Made by a program: the position numbers and the translations under genes. The notes below the pieces were generated by a model, which worked only from the letters and a program-made list of their open reading frames with translations, was not told the DNA's origin and searched no databases. Shown here one piece after another: positions 33,577 through 43,003 of a stretch of DNA of 64,000 nucleotides; position 1 is the first letter of the stretch, and every line of letters begins with the position of its first letter. Where the stretch lies: assembly GCF_003977665.1 (NCBI RefSeq), contig NZ_RYYV01000004.1, forward strand, positions 124,001 through 188,000, written 5' to 3'. This DNA comes from Dyella choica (GTDB lineage Bacteria > Pseudomonadota > Gammaproteobacteria > Xanthomonadales > Rhodanobacteraceae).

Positions 33577-34446
33577 TTACGCCTGATCCGGTCCGCGCAT
33601 GGCGGCATGGTATTTCTTGCGAATGTCCGCCAGGTCGACCCGCGGCGGCGGCGTCTTCAAATCCATCTCGCTCATCGTCTCGGCGACGATTTGCGAGATG
33701 GCCAGGTCGCGAAACCACTTGTGGTTGGCAGGGATCACGAACCACGGCGCAAGCCTGGTGCTGGTGCGCTCGATCGCTTCCTCGTAGGCCTGCATGTATT
33801 CGCCCCATAGCGCGCGCTCAGCGTAGTCGCTCTCGCTGATCTTCCACTGCCGCGCCGGATCTTCGAGTCTGCGCTTGAAGCGCTCAAGCTGCTCTTCGGG
33901 GCTGATATGCAAATAGAACTTCAGGATACGCGTGCCGTTTTGTGCCAGCATCTTCTCGAAGTCGTTGATCAGTTCGTAGCGCCTGGACCACACCTCGCGC
34001 GGCACCAGCTCGTGGACGCGCACCACCAGCACGTCTTCGTAGTGGGAGCGGTTAAAGATGACCACTTCGCCACGGCCGGGCGCGCGCTGGTGGATTCGCC
34101 AAAGAAAGTCATGCGCGAGATCTTCCGCGCTGGGTTGCTTGAAGCCAAAGACCCGCGTCCCCTGCGGATCCATTCCGGTGAAGATGTGCCGGATGACGCC
34201 ATCCTTGCCTGCCGCATCCAACCCCTGCAGCACGATGAGCAGCGATTGGCTCGCATCGGCGTGCAGCAGATATTGCCATTGGCCGATCTGCGCCAACGAT
34301 TCGGCAATCACCAGGGCGGCCTTTTCGTGCGACTTGTGCTTACCCTTGTAGGCAGGATCGATATCGCCAAGCTGCGGTTTCGCGCCCGGCTTCACCAAGA
34401 ATTCCTCGCGGTAACCCATATCCACGCTCCCGGCGGTCATCGGCAT
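33577..34446 (-). CDS. ppk2: PPK2-family polyphosphate:nucleotide phosphotransferase
   Basis: A 289-residue PPK2 enzyme that moves phosphate between polyphosphate and nucleotides. The Walker A motif is GLDAAGKDG (residues 75-83), followed by IRHIFTGMDPQGTRVFGFKQPSAEDLAHDFLWRIHQRAPGRGEVVIFNRSHYEDVLV, with the FNRSHYED Walker B-like site near residue 130, and WKISESDYAERALWGEYMQAYEEAIERT. The spacing matches one-domain PPK2. Class (AMP or ADP preference) cannot be settled by eye. It is convergent with the cytochrome-porin gene and upstream of it on the map sits a small gene on the same strand. Confidence 0.92.
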   Translation of the reverse strand: MPMTAGSVDMGYREEFLVKPGAKPQLGDIDPAYKGKHKSHEKAALVIAESLAQIGQWQYLLHADASQSLLIVLQGLDAAGKDGVIRHIFTGMDPQGTRVFGFKQPSAEDLAHDFLWRIHQRAPGRGEVVIFNRSHYEDVLVVRVHELVPREVWSRRYELINDFEKMLAQNGTRILKFYLHISPEEQLERFKRRLEDPARQWKISESDYAERALWGEYMQAYEEAIERTSTRLAPWFVIPANHKWFRDLAISQIVAETMSEMDLKTPPPRVDLADIRKKYHAAMRGPDQA

Positions 34447-34530
34447 GGGAATGGTTAATGTATCGGAGCTGTCCCCGGAAATCTAAGGAGGTCTGAAAAA
34501 ATCAGAGCTTCCCTAATCCGTGGACCGTGA

Positions 34531-34800
34531 CTACGGGTGTTTCGGCTCAGTACCCGCCGAGCACCAGATGGTTTTCCAGAAGCGGTCGCCCTCGTCCCGC
34601 ACATGGATCTGCGCCGCCCTGCCGGCACTGACGCGATAGTCCGCCATGCGGCGGGCGTGGGCGATGGCGGAGGCCTGGTCTTCATGCACGGCAAGGCAAT
34701 GGGAAGCCGGCCCGGCGCAGATCAGCCATGACCCGCGTTCGATGGCCGCGTAGTGCAGCAACACGATGTAGAAATCGATCACGTCATCGGCCGGGGACAC
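34531..34800 (-). CDS. Small protein of unknown function, FNR-type promoter
   Basis: An 89-residue protein, with the start placed at GTG 34800 (VSPADDVIDFYIVLLHYAAIERG). The frame is open to 34905, but the perfect FNR-type box at 34858-34871 lies inside that extension and would put transcription near 34823-34820. GAAGG lies nine bases before the GTG, and a CAGTAT sequence at 34832-34827 fits a -10 site. Its middle (SHCLAVHEDQASAIAHARRMADYRVSAGRAAQIHVRDEGDRFWKTIW) resembles short DUF2188-like proteins; that is weak. No enzyme motif is seen. It lies between PPK2 and phosphoketolase. Confidence 0.6.
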   Translation of the reverse strand: MSPADDVIDFYIVLLHYAAIERGSWLICAGPASHCLAVHEDQASAIAHARRMADYRVSAGRAAQIHVRDEGDRFWKTIWCSAGTEPKHP

Positions 34801-34857
34801 AGCGTGAAACCTTCGCAACCATGACAATACTGTGTCATGCCTGGGCCCAGAGGGGCG

Positions 34858-34871
34858 TTGATCCAAATCAA
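34858..34871 (-). promoter_or_regulatory. Perfect FNR/Anr box
   Basis: TTGATCCAAATCAA matches the FNR/Anr consensus TTGAT-N4-ATCAA at every fixed position. The centre is about 41.5 bases from a plausible start of transcription for the 89-residue protein (minus strand), the standard class II activator spacing. On the other side it is about 150 bases from the phosphoketolase ATG. Confidence 0.7.
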
Positions 34872-34952
34872 GTCCGCCCTTCCAGGAAACCGCATTGCCA
34901 TGCATGCGTGCGAAACACTTGACGCCGCGATTGTCATCCAGCCCACCGTGCC

Positions 34953-34966
34953 TTGATGTATGTCAA
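34953..34966 (+). promoter_or_regulatory. FNR/Anr-like box ahead of phosphoketolase
   Basis: TTGATGTATGTCAA, one change from the consensus TTGAT-N4-ATCAA. Its centre is 63 bases before ATG 35023, so transcription would start near 35001. The ATG at 34960 lies inside the box, which argues against it as a start codon. Confidence 0.6.
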
Positions 34967-35022
34967 ACGACGTTTCCGCGCACGGCGTAAACCTGTCCCA
35001 GAGTCAGCCGCGGAAATTTCCC

Positions 35023-37410
35023 ATGCAAAACCCCTTGTCGCCACACCAATTGCAGCGGATGGATGCGTATTGGCGCGCGTCCAATTACCTCTCGGTCGGC
35101 CAGATCTATCTGCGCGACAACCCCTTGCTGGAAAAACCACTGGAACGCGCGCATATCAAGCCGCGCCTGCTCGGGCACTGGGGCACCACGCCGGGCCTGA
35201 ACCTGCTGTATGTGCATCTGAACCGGCTGATCAAGCAGCATGATCTCAACATGCTGTTCATGACCGGCCCCGGCCATGGCGGTCCTGCGCTGCTCGCACA
35301 AACGTATCTGGAAGGCTCCTACACCGAACGCTATCCAGCGGTCGAACGCAACCGTCATGGGATGGCGCGCCTGTTCCGCCAATTCTCCTGGCCATACGGC
35401 GTACCCAGCCATGTGGCGCCGGAAACACCCGGCTCAATTCACGAGGGAGGCGAACTCGGCTACTCGCTGGCGCATGCGTTCGGCGCGGCATTCGACAACC
35501 CGGACCTGATCGTGGCTTGCGTGGTCGGCGATGGTGAAGCGGAAACCGGCGCGCTGGCAGCGAGCTGGCATTCCAACAAGTTCCTCAACCCGGCGCATGA
35601 TGGCGCGGTGCTGCCGATCCTGCATCTGAACGGTTTCAAGATCGCCAACCCTACTCTTCTTTCGCGCATCACCCGTGAAGAGTTGATCGACCTGTTCCAT
35701 GGCTACGGCTATGAGCCATGGTTCGTCGAAGGCAACGATCCGTTGGTTGTTCATCAAGATCTGGCTGGTGCATTCGACCGCATCCTGGCCAGCATCCGGG
35801 CCATTCAGGAGGCCGCACGCTCCGGCCAGAGCGATGCGCGTCCGCGCTGGCCGATGCTGGTTTTGCGCACCCCCAAGGGCTGGACCGGACCTGATTTCGT
35901 CGACGGGGTGCAAGTGGAAGGCACATGGCGTGCGCACCAGGTACCGCTGGCGCAGTTCGATAAGCCTGCCCACTTGGCGCAGTTGGAAGCCTGGATGAGG
36001 AGCTACAAGCCCGAAGAGCTGTTCGATGACGATGGTCGCTTGCGCGAGGAATACGCTGCACTGGCACCGACCGGGCACCGCCGCATGGGTTCGAACCCGC
36101 ACGCAAACGGTGGCGAACTGCTCAAGCCGCTCGTCATGCCGCATTTTCGCGAGCATGCCGTCGACGTGCCGCAACCGGGCGCCGTCGAGGCGGAAGCCAC
36201 GCGTGTGCTGGGCACATTCCTGCGCGAAGTGATGCGGCTCAACCTCTCGCAGCGCAATTTCCGCCTGTTCGGCCCGGACGAGACGGCGTCCAACCGGCTG
36301 GATGCGGTGTATGAGGTGTCCGGCAAGGCCTGGCAAGCCGGCTTCGAAGCCCATGACAATCATTTGAGTGCCGACGGCCGGGTCATGGAGGTACTCAGCG
36401 AACATCTGTGCGAAGGCTGGCTGGAGGGCTATCTGCTCAGTGGCCGCCACGGGGTTTTTTCATGCTACGAGGCCTTCATCCACATCGTCGACTCGATGTT
36501 CAACCAGCATGCCAAGTGGCTGAAAGTGAGTCGCCACATTCCCTGGCGCGCGCCGGTCGCGTCGCTCAATTACCTGCTTACCTCGCATGTGTGGCGGCAG
36601 GATCACAACGGCTTCTCGCACCAGGACCCGGGCTTCATCGATATCGTGGCGAACAAGAAGGCGGAGGTGGTCCGCATTTATTTGCCACCGGATGCCAATT
36701 GCCTGCTCTCGGTGGCGGATCACTGCCTGCGCAGCCGTGATTACGTCAATTTGATCGTGGCCGGCAAGCAGCCCGAGTGGCAGTGGCTGGATATCGATGC
36801 CGCGGTCATGCATTGCGCCGCCGGTGCCAGCATCTGGGAGTGGGCCAGCAACGACGACGGCGATCCGGACGTGGTGATGGTCTGCGCCGGTGATGTGCCC
36901 ACGCTCGAATGCCTGGCTGCCGTGACACTGCTACGCGGCTATTTGCCCGATATCCGCATTCGGGTGGTGAACGTGGTGGACTTGATGGTGTTGCAGCCGC
37001 AGTCCGAGCATCCGCACGGCTTGTCCGATCGCGACTTCGACGCGCTGTTCACCTCGGGCAAACCGGTCGTCTTCGCCTTCCACGGCTACCCTTCCTTGAT
37101 CCACAAACTTACCTACCGCCGCAGCTGCTCGGATCGCATCCATGTACGCGGCTACAAGGACGAAGGTACGACCACCACGCCGTTCGACATGGTGGTACTC
37201 AACAACCTGGACCGTTATCAACTGGCACTGGACGCCATCATGCGCATTCCGCGTTTCAACAAGTACGTCGGTCACGCGATCGAGCGTTACTGGTCGATCA
37301 TGGAAAGGCACAAGCTGTACATCAGCGAACACGGCGAGGACATGCCGGAGGTACGGTCCTGGCGCTGGCCTGCGCATGGATTGGCGGGCAAACAGGCCGT
37401 CGAGGTGTAG
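35023..37410 (+). CDS. xfp: Xylulose-5-phosphate/fructose-6-phosphate phosphoketolase
   Basis: A 795-residue thiamine-diphosphate enzyme that splits xylulose 5-phosphate (or fructose 6-phosphate) into acetyl phosphate and a shorter sugar phosphate. Key regions: [14 protein letters not shown] (about residue 82-), [41 protein letters not shown] with the ThDP site, and [35 protein letters not shown]; the C-terminus has the XFP C-terminal domain. I placed the start at ATG 35023 (MQNPLSPHQ) because an FNR-type box overlaps the upstream ATG 34960 and 795 residues is the family length. Acetyl phosphate made here could feed ATP formation when oxygen is low. No acetate kinase gene is adjacent. Confidence 0.95.
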   Translation: MQNPLSPHQLQRMDAYWRASNYLSVGQIYLRDNPLLEKPLERAHIKPRLLGHWGTTPGLNLLYVHLNRLIKQHDLNMLFMTGPGHGGPALLAQTYLEGSYTERYPAVERNRHGMARLFRQFSWPYGVPSHVAPETPGSIHEGGELGYSLAHAFGAAFDNPDLIVACVVGDGEAETGALAASWHSNKFLNPAHDGAVLPILHLNGFKIANPTLLSRITREELIDLFHGYGYEPWFVEGNDPLVVHQDLAGAFDRILASIRAIQEAARSGQSDARPRWPMLVLRTPKGWTGPDFVDGVQVEGTWRAHQVPLAQFDKPAHLAQLEAWMRSYKPEELFDDDGRLREEYAALAPTGHRRMGSNPHANGGELLKPLVMPHFREHAVDVPQPGAVEAEATRVLGTFLREVMRLNLSQRNFRLFGPDETASNRLDAVYEVSGKAWQAGFEAHDNHLSADGRVMEVLSEHLCEGWLEGYLLSGRHGVFSCYEAFIHIVDSMFNQHAKWLKVSRHIPWRAPVASLNYLLTSHVWRQDHNGFSHQDPGFIDIVANKKAEVVRIYLPPDANCLLSVADHCLRSRDYVNLIVAGKQPEWQWLDIDAAVMHCAAGASIWEWASNDDGDPDVVMVCAGDVPTLECLAAVTLLRGYLPDIRIRVVNVVDLMVLQPQSEHPHGLSDRDFDALFTSGKPVVFAFHGYPSLIHKLTYRRSCSDRIHVRGYKDEGTTTTPFDMVVLNNLDRYQLALDAIMRIPRFNKYVGHAIERYWSIMERHKLYISEHGEDMPEVRSWRWPAHGLAGKQAVEV

Positions 37411-37429
37411 GCAGGGATCATCGCCCTGC
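37411..37429. terminator. Hairpin directly after phosphoketolase stop
   Basis: Stem GCAGGG / CCCTGC with a 7-base loop, starting one base after the stop codon. Terminator or 3' stabiliser; no long T-run follows. Confidence 0.45.
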
Positions 37430-37523
37430 TCTACAGGCTATTTCAACACGTCTCGTCAATCCGGCCACGCCCACTGCCGTCCTGGGAAAATCGCACAGCT
37501 CAAGCCGTGCCCGAAGCAAGCTC

Positions 37524-37545
37524 CTCCCCCTGCTTGCAGGGGGAG
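37524..37545. repeat. Palindrome CTCCCCC..GGGGGAG
   Basis: Hairpin CTCCCCC-TGCTTGCA-GGGGGAG in the gap between the convergent phosphoketolase and thiolase genes, close relative of the nested palindromes at 7405-7428. CACGTACGGGAGG follows it at 37568. Confidence 0.7.
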
Positions 37546-37591
37546 AAAGATAGCGCGGCCCCTAATACACGTACGGGAGGAAGCTGATGCA

Positions 37592-38773
37592 TCAAAGCGC
37601 TTCAAGAGCCAGCGCAATACCCTGCCCGCCACCAATGCACAGCGTCACCACGCCACGGCGCAATCCTTCGCGCTGCATGGCATGCAGCAGGCGAGTGGTG
37701 AGAATCGCGCCAGTTGCGCCGATCGGATGCCCGTGCGCCACCGCACCGCCTTCCACATTGACGCGTGCATGGTCCAGGCCCAGCTCATTGGCCACGATGA
37801 TCGCGATGGCGGCGTAGGCTTCGTTGATCTCGAAGCGCTCGACCTCGCCGAGTTGCCAGCCGGCGCGCTGCACCGCCAGCCGCACCGCCGAAACCGGCGC
37901 GATGCCGAACATGCCCGGCTCCACCGCCGTTATGGCAAAACCGGCCAGCCGCGCCACCGGCGCCAGCCCGCGCGCCTCGGCCACACCGCGCTCGGCCACC
38001 AACATCGCCGCCGCACCGCTGTTCAAACCAGGCGCATTGCCGGCGGTGATGCTGCCGTCTTCGCGAAAGGCGGGCTTCAGGCGCGCCAGCGCTTCGAACG
38101 TGGTATCCGGCCGCGGCGCCTCGTCGCGGTCGAAGCGTTCGACGCCTTTGCGCGTGGGAACTTCCACCGGCACGATCTCGGCCTCGAAATGCCCGGCATC
38201 GCGCGCTGCGACGAAGCGTTGCTGCGAGCGCAACGCCCAGCGGTCCTGCGTTTCGCGATCCACCTTATGTTTCGCGACCAGGTCCTCGGTATGCCAGCCC
38301 GAATGCTTCTGCGAGAACGCATCATGCAGGCCATCGAGCAACATGCTGTCGTAGATCTGCGCGTGGCCCATCCGATAACCCCAGCGGCCGTTGCTCACCA
38401 GGTACGGGGCGCGATCCATGTTCTCCATGCCGCCGGCCAGCATCAGCTGGCCCTGCCCGCTCAGGATGTCCTGCGCGGCGGAGACGATCGCCTGCGCGCC
38501 CGAACCGCACACGCGGTTCACCGTCATCGCCGGCACCGACACGTTCAATCCTCCGTGGATCGCAGCCTGGCGCGCCGGATTCATGCCGCTACCTGCCTGC
38601 ACCACTTGCCCCATCACGACGCCGTCGACGGCATCGGCGGCAAGGCCGGCGCGCTCCAGCACCGCGCGGATAACCGTCGCGCCGAGGGTGGTGGCGGGCA
38701 CGTCGCGCAAGGCGCCGTTGAAGCCGCCGATCGCGGTGCGAAGAGGATGGCAAAGCACGATATCGCGTTGCAT
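37592..38773 (-). CDS. Acetyl-CoA acetyltransferase (thiolase)
   Basis: A 393-residue thiolase. The acyl-binding Cys is in NRVCGSGAQAI (about residue 90), the His in AHGHPIGATGA and the second Cys in TLCIGGGQG, the full thiolase set. The start at ATG 38773 gives MQRDIVLCHPLRTAIGGFNG; the open frame to 38941 overlaps other features. It is 28 bases after the outer-membrane efflux gene on the same strand, so it may be co-transcribed, although its function (condensing two acetyl-CoA or splitting acetoacetyl-CoA) has no clear link to efflux. Confidence 0.93.
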   Translation of the reverse strand: MQRDIVLCHPLRTAIGGFNGALRDVPATTLGATVIRAVLERAGLAADAVDGVVMGQVVQAGSGMNPARQAAIHGGLNVSVPAMTVNRVCGSGAQAIVSAAQDILSGQGQLMLAGGMENMDRAPYLVSNGRWGYRMGHAQIYDSMLLDGLHDAFSQKHSGWHTEDLVAKHKVDRETQDRWALRSQQRFVAARDAGHFEAEIVPVEVPTRKGVERFDRDEAPRPDTTFEALARLKPAFREDGSITAGNAPGLNSGAAAMLVAERGVAEARGLAPVARLAGFAITAVEPGMFGIAPVSAVRLAVQRAGWQLGEVERFEINEAYAAIAIIVANELGLDHARVNVEGGAVAHGHPIGATGAILTTRLLHAMQREGLRRGVVTLCIGGGQGIALALEAL

Positions 38774-38801
38774 GGGGAAACTCCGTTGGGGGAAAGAGAG
38801 G

Positions 38802-40298
38802 TCAGCGGCTTGCTGTGCGCGTATCGGCAACAGCTGCCCAGCCGCCGCCAAGCGCACGGAAAGTAGCAACCGCAGCGCGCGCATCATCGGCATGTACGCG
38901 CGCCAGCTGGTCGCGCGAGGCGAGCAATTGGCGATCTTCATCCAGCACTTCTAGCAGGCTGACGGCACCGCCTTTGTAGGCATCCTCGGCCGCCGCACGC
39001 GCACGCTCGTGCGCGTCGACTTCCTTGGCCAGCACGTCGTGCTCATGTTCGAGTTCGCTCAAGGCGACGATCGCGTTTTCGACATCTTCGGTGGCGCGCA
39101 GCATCGATTGGCGATACGTAGCCAGTGCTTCCGCGTTCGCGCCCTTGGCCTGCGCCACTTCGGCATCCACGCGACCGAAGTCGAACAGGCGCCAATGCAG
39201 GCCGAGCGCGGCTTGCGGCTGGAACGCTGCGGAGGTGAACAAGCTGCCGGTATGCAGGCTCTCCAATCCCAGCAACGCACTCAGCGATACCTTGGGGTAG
39301 TACTCGGCCGTCGCTTCGCCGATGCGCGCATTCGATGCGGCCAGCCGGCGCTCCGCTGCGATCACGTCCGGGCGTCGCTGCAACAGCATCGCCGGGCCAC
39401 CCCCGGTTTTGATGGAAGGCACGACGAAGTTCTGCGCGCTGGCGAGCACTTCGTTGCGATACGCGCCGGGCGCAGCCCCCATCAGCACATCGAGTCGATT
39501 GAGCTGCTGTTCGAGTTCGATTTGCAGGGGCGGCAGGATGGCGCGTGCCTGCATCACCAGCGCTTCGGCCTGCGCCTGTTCGCGCGCTGTGGCCAGGCCG
39601 CCGGCAAGGCGCAGTTGCACCAGATCCAGCAAACGCTGTTCCGTATCCACCTGCTGTTGCGCCAGCGCGATACGCGCCTGCGCACCGCGCACGCGGAAAT
39701 ACGCATCAGCCGCTTCCGCCGCGAGCGAAACGCGTACGCCTACGCCGGAGGCCTCCGCCGCCTGCGCTTCCGCCTGCGCTGCTTCAACGCCGCGGTGCAG
39801 GCCGCCGGCCAGGTCCAGTTCCCAGCTCGCACCCGCACTGATGGTTTCCAGCGTCTGATTGCGACGGTAGCCCGGGTGGGCGCTGCCGATTTCGCCGAGC
39901 GGTCCTTCAACTGACTGATACTGACGCGCCACCTGCGCATCCAGGCTGCCTTGCGGCAGCAGAGCAGCGCCCGCTTCCCGTGCGGCCGCGCGCGCCTGAT
40001 CGACACGCGCCATCGCGGCCGCCAGGTCAAGGTTCTGCGCGGTCACGCGACCGATGATGCGCGCAAGTTCCGCATCGTCGAAGCCCGTCCACCAGGTGTC
40101 GAGCGCTGGCGCGGCCGACGCAGCCGTGCGCTGAGCCAGTGGCTGCTGCCCGACGTAGTGCTCATTCACCGACACCGCCGGCCTGGTGTAGTCGGGGCCG
40201 ACCATGCAGCCGGCCAATCCCGTGGCGGCCATGGCCAGCCATACGGTGGGTGCGAGCGCGCGGCGCACGGCGGGAACAAGCAGGGATAACGAACGCAT
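38802..40298 (-). CDS. NodT-type outer-membrane efflux lipoprotein
   Basis: A 498-residue TolC/NodT-family outer-membrane channel. It begins with a signal and lipobox (ATGLAGCMVGPDYTRPAV), typical of OprM/NodT. Repeated helical segments with LAAAMARVDQARAAAREAGAALLPQ and TVVAEAADAYFRVRGAQARIALAQQQVDTEQRLLDLVQLRLAGGLAT are clear. It completes a tripartite pump with the EmrA and EmrB-type proteins encoded upstream on the same strand; 10 bases separate it from EmrB. Confidence 0.92.
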   Translation of the reverse strand: MRSLSLLVPAVRRALAPTVWLAMAATGLAGCMVGPDYTRPAVSVNEHYVGQQPLAQRTAASAAPALDTWWTGFDDAELARIIGRVTAQNLDLAAAMARVDQARAAAREAGAALLPQGSLDAQVARQYQSVEGPLGEIGSAHPGYRRNQTLETISAGASWELDLAGGLHRGVEAAQAEAQAAEASGVGVRVSLAAEAADAYFRVRGAQARIALAQQQVDTEQRLLDLVQLRLAGGLATAREQAQAEALVMQARAILPPLQIELEQQLNRLDVLMGAAPGAYRNEVLASAQNFVVPSIKTGGGPAMLLQRRPDVIAAERRLAASNARIGEATAEYYPKVSLSALLGLESLHTGSLFTSAAFQPQAALGLHWRLFDFGRVDAEVAQAKGANAEALATYRQSMLRATEDVENAIVALSELEHEHDVLAKEVDAHERARAAAEDAYKGGAVSLLEVLDEDRQLLASRDQLARVHADDARAAVATFRALGGGWAAVADTRTASR

Positions 40299-40308
40299 AA
40301 GACAGTCC

Positions 40309-41886
40309 TCAGTGCGCGTCGGCCGAAGGCGCGGGAGGTGGCACCACCTTGCGCATCAACGGAACCAGGACGGTGGCAAGCACAAAACAGATGGTGATGG
40401 CGAGGAACGCATCCGCGTAGGAGAGCGTCTGCGCCTCGCGGAAGGTGAGCTGCCACAAGGCGCGAAACTCCCCGTTGGGATCACCCACGGCCGCGAATTG
40501 TCCGGCGCTTTGCGCGAGCCACTGGTTCATCGACTCGTTGGTCGTATTCAGATGCTCGGCCAACCGGTAGAAATGCAGGTTGGTGCGATCGTTGAGGATC
40601 GTCGCGCAGACCGCGATGCCGATGGCGCCGCCGAGGTTGCGCATCAGATTGAACAGCCCGGATGCCAGCCGCAGGCGCGCGGGCGGCAATCCGCCAAGCG
40701 TCAGCGTTACCACCGGCGGCACCGCCAGCTGCTGCGCCGCACCGCGCAAAGCCTGCGGCAGCAGCAGCTGGTGCGCGCCCCAGTCGTGCGTGATCGGCGT
40801 GAAATCCCACATCGACAGCGCGAACACGGCCAGCCCGGCCATCAGGATCCAGCGCAGGTCGTAGCGCTGCGCAAGGTAGGCATACAGCGGAATGGTGAGG
40901 ATCTGGAACACGCCGGTGGAAAACACCGCCTCGCCGATCTGCAGGGCGCTATAGCCTTCCACCCGGCCAAGGAAGATCGGCGTGAGGTAGATGGTGGCGA
41001 AAATGCCGATGCCGGTGATGAAGGAGAACAGGCAGCCCAGCGCGAAGTTGAGATCGCGCAGCGCGCGCAGGTCCACCACCGGATGATCGTAGGTAAGGCT
41101 GCGCATCACGAACGCCACCCCGCAAATTCCGGAAAGCCAGGCCGTGGCGGTAATCGTGCTGTCGCTCAGCCAGTTCCAGCGCGGCCCTTCTTCCAGCGTG
41201 TATTCCAGGCAGCCCAGGAACACCGCCAGCAGCAGCATGCCCAGGTAGTCGGCGCGACGCAGCAGCGAAAGGTCCGGCGAGTCGATGTTCACCAGCATCG
41301 GCACCGCTAGGGTGACGAACAGGCCAGGAACCAAGTTGATGTAGAACAGCCAGTGCCACGACCAATGATCGGTGATCCAGCCGCCTAGCGTCGGGCCTAG
41401 CGTCGGCGCGATCGAGGCAATGGCGCCGATGGTCGCCGCGGCGATCACACGCTGCTTGCCGCCGAAGAACACAAAAGCGCTCGTGAACACCATCGGGATC
41501 ATCGAGCCGCCGAGAAAACCCTGCAGCGCGCGAAACACGATCATGCTCTGGATGTTCCAGGCGACGCCGCACAACAGACTGGCGAGCGTGAAACCCACGG
41601 CCGACGCAGCGAACAGCCAACGCGTGGAGAACACGCGCGACAACCAGCCGGACAACGGAATCACCACGATCTCGGCGATCAGGTAGCTGGTTTGCACCCA
41701 CGCCGTTTCATCCACGCCGGCCGAGAGCCCGCCGCCGATATCGCGCAGCGAGGCCGATACGATCTGGATGTCCAACAGCGCGATGAACATGCCCACGCAC
41801 ATGCTGGCGAAGGCGAAGATCTTCTGCGCGTTGCCCAGCCTGGACGGATCGATCGGCGCGGCAGTAAGGATGGCGCGGAGGTTCAC
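40309..41886 (-). CDS. EmrB-type MFS drug transporter (DHA2, 14 TM)
   Basis: A 525-residue proton-driven multidrug exporter of the DHA2/EmrB family. The first helix reads IFAFASMCVGMFIALLDIQIVSASLRDIG with the family's LDxQI motif, then SGWLSRVFSTRWLFAASAVGFTLASLLCG and the ALQGFLGGSMIPMVFTSAFVFF motif C region. I chose GTG 41886, which overlaps the EmrA stop as GTGA (41886-41883); the longer frame to 42417 is not supported. The order EmrA, EmrB, NodT forms an operon with the HxlR regulator first. Confidence 0.9.
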   Translation of the reverse strand: MNLRAILTAAPIDPSRLGNAQKIFAFASMCVGMFIALLDIQIVSASLRDIGGGLSAGVDETAWVQTSYLIAEIVVIPLSGWLSRVFSTRWLFAASAVGFTLASLLCGVAWNIQSMIVFRALQGFLGGSMIPMVFTSAFVFFGGKQRVIAAATIGAIASIAPTLGPTLGGWITDHWSWHWLFYINLVPGLFVTLAVPMLVNIDSPDLSLLRRADYLGMLLLAVFLGCLEYTLEEGPRWNWLSDSTITATAWLSGICGVAFVMRSLTYDHPVVDLRALRDLNFALGCLFSFITGIGIFATIYLTPIFLGRVEGYSALQIGEAVFSTGVFQILTIPLYAYLAQRYDLRWILMAGLAVFALSMWDFTPITHDWGAHQLLLPQALRGAAQQLAVPPVVTLTLGGLPPARLRLASGLFNLMRNLGGAIGIAVCATILNDRTNLHFYRLAEHLNTTNESMNQWLAQSAGQFAAVGDPNGEFRALWQLTFREAQTLSYADAFLAITICFVLATVLVPLMRKVVPPPAPSADAH

Positions 41887-42989
41887 GGCACGCCGCCACC
41901 CGATACGCGCGTATCGACATCGGCAATCACGGACAGTCCGGGGCGCAGCAGTCCAAGCGCGTCGTCCTGCTTGTCCAGCACGACGCGCACCGGCACGCGC
42001 TGCACGATCTTGGTGAAATTGCCGGTGGCGTTTTCCGGCGGCAATACGCTGAACTCGGCGCCGGTGGCCGGCGCGAGACTGCTCACACGGCCATGGAAGA
42101 CGCGGCCCGGCAGCACATCGGCGCGAATCCGCACCAACTGGCCTGGCTGCATGCGCGCCAACTGGTCTTCCTTGAAATTCGCATCCACCCACAAGCCGTG
42201 CGCGGGCACCACGGACAACAGTTGGGTACCAGCGGCGGCATACGCGCCTACCCGCGCACGGCGATTGCCGATCACGCCATCCACCGGCGCGCGCAATTCG
42301 GTGTAGCCCACGTTCAGGGCGGCAATATCTCGCTCCGCTTTCGCTTGCGCCAGGGCCGCGCGCGCCTGCTGTTTCTGCGAGGCGATCACGTTGAGCTGGC
42401 GCTGCGCGGCGACCCACGCCGCCTCGGCCTTTTCGGTATTGGCGCGGGCAGTCTTGTCTTCCGCATCCGCACGCTGCGCGCTTTCCACGGACACTGCTGC
42501 GCGTCCGGCCAGGTCGCGGTAACGCACCTCGTCGTCATGCGCGCGGGTGGCTTCGGCGCCGGCAGCGGCAATACTGGCCTTGGCTTCGTTGATGACGGCC
42601 TGTTGCAATTGCTCGGTGGCGTCAAGATTGGACAGCAAGGCTTCCTGCGCGGCGACGGCGCCCTCGGCCTTGGCCAGCGCGGCGCGGTAGTCGCGATCGT
42701 CGATCTTCACCAGCAGCTCGCCGGCATGCACCCGTTGGTTGTCGGTGACATTCAGGACGGTGACGTAGCCCGACACCTTGGGCCCGATCACGGTGATGTC
42801 GCCGCCGACATAGGCATCGTCGGTGTCCTGGATGAATCGGCCGGCGGTCCACCAGTGAACGCCGTAGACCACGCCCGCCAGCAATGCAGCGCCCAAGGCG
42901 ATACGCAGCGCGAGCTTGCGCTTGCTGCGTGGAGGCGCCTCGGTCACGTCGGGAAGATCGAGCCGCTTGTCGGCTACCACGGTGTTCAT
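41883..42989 (-). CDS. EmrA/HlyD-family membrane-fusion protein
   Basis: A 368-residue membrane-fusion (adaptor) protein of the efflux pump. A single N-terminal membrane helix (LALRIALGAALLAGVVYGVHWW) precedes a lipoyl/barrel-hybrid domain, DAYVGGDITVIGPKVSGYVTVLNVTDNQRVHAGELLVKIDDRDY, and a long coiled-coil hairpin (ALAKAEGAVAAQEALLSNLDATEQLQQ to AQRQLNVIASQKQQARAALAQAKAERDIAALNVGY). It connects EmrB to the NodT channel. It lies 15 bases after the HxlR gene. Confidence 0.92.
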   Translation of the reverse strand: MNTVVADKRLDLPDVTEAPPRSKRKLALRIALGAALLAGVVYGVHWWTAGRFIQDTDDAYVGGDITVIGPKVSGYVTVLNVTDNQRVHAGELLVKIDDRDYRAALAKAEGAVAAQEALLSNLDATEQLQQAVINEAKASIAAAGAEATRAHDDEVRYRDLAGRAAVSVESAQRADAEDKTARANTEKAEAAWVAAQRQLNVIASQKQQARAALAQAKAERDIAALNVGYTELRAPVDGVIGNRRARVGAYAAAGTQLLSVVPAHGLWVDANFKEDQLARMQPGQLVRIRADVLPGRVFHGRVSSLAPATGAEFSVLPPENATGNFTKIVQRVPVRVVLDKQDDALGLLRPGLSVIADVDTRVSGGGVP

Positions 42990-43003
42990 GACTTGCTCCG
43001 CAA

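Noticed and set aside
34960-35022. Phosphoketolase start at ATG 34960
   Set aside because: The codon lies inside the FNR-like box TTGATGTATGTCAA and would lie upstream of the inferred transcription start; the ATG at 35023 gives the usual family length.
37142-38866. Plus-strand frame of 574 codons across the phosphoketolase end and thiolase
   Set aside because: Shadow of two convergent real genes and the gap between them; crosses palindromes and has no family match.
40309-42417. N-terminal extension of the EmrB-type gene (up to 42417)
   Set aside because: The extension overlaps the EmrA gene in another frame and lacks hydrophobic segments; the GTG at 41886 overlaps the EmrA stop and begins at the first membrane helix.
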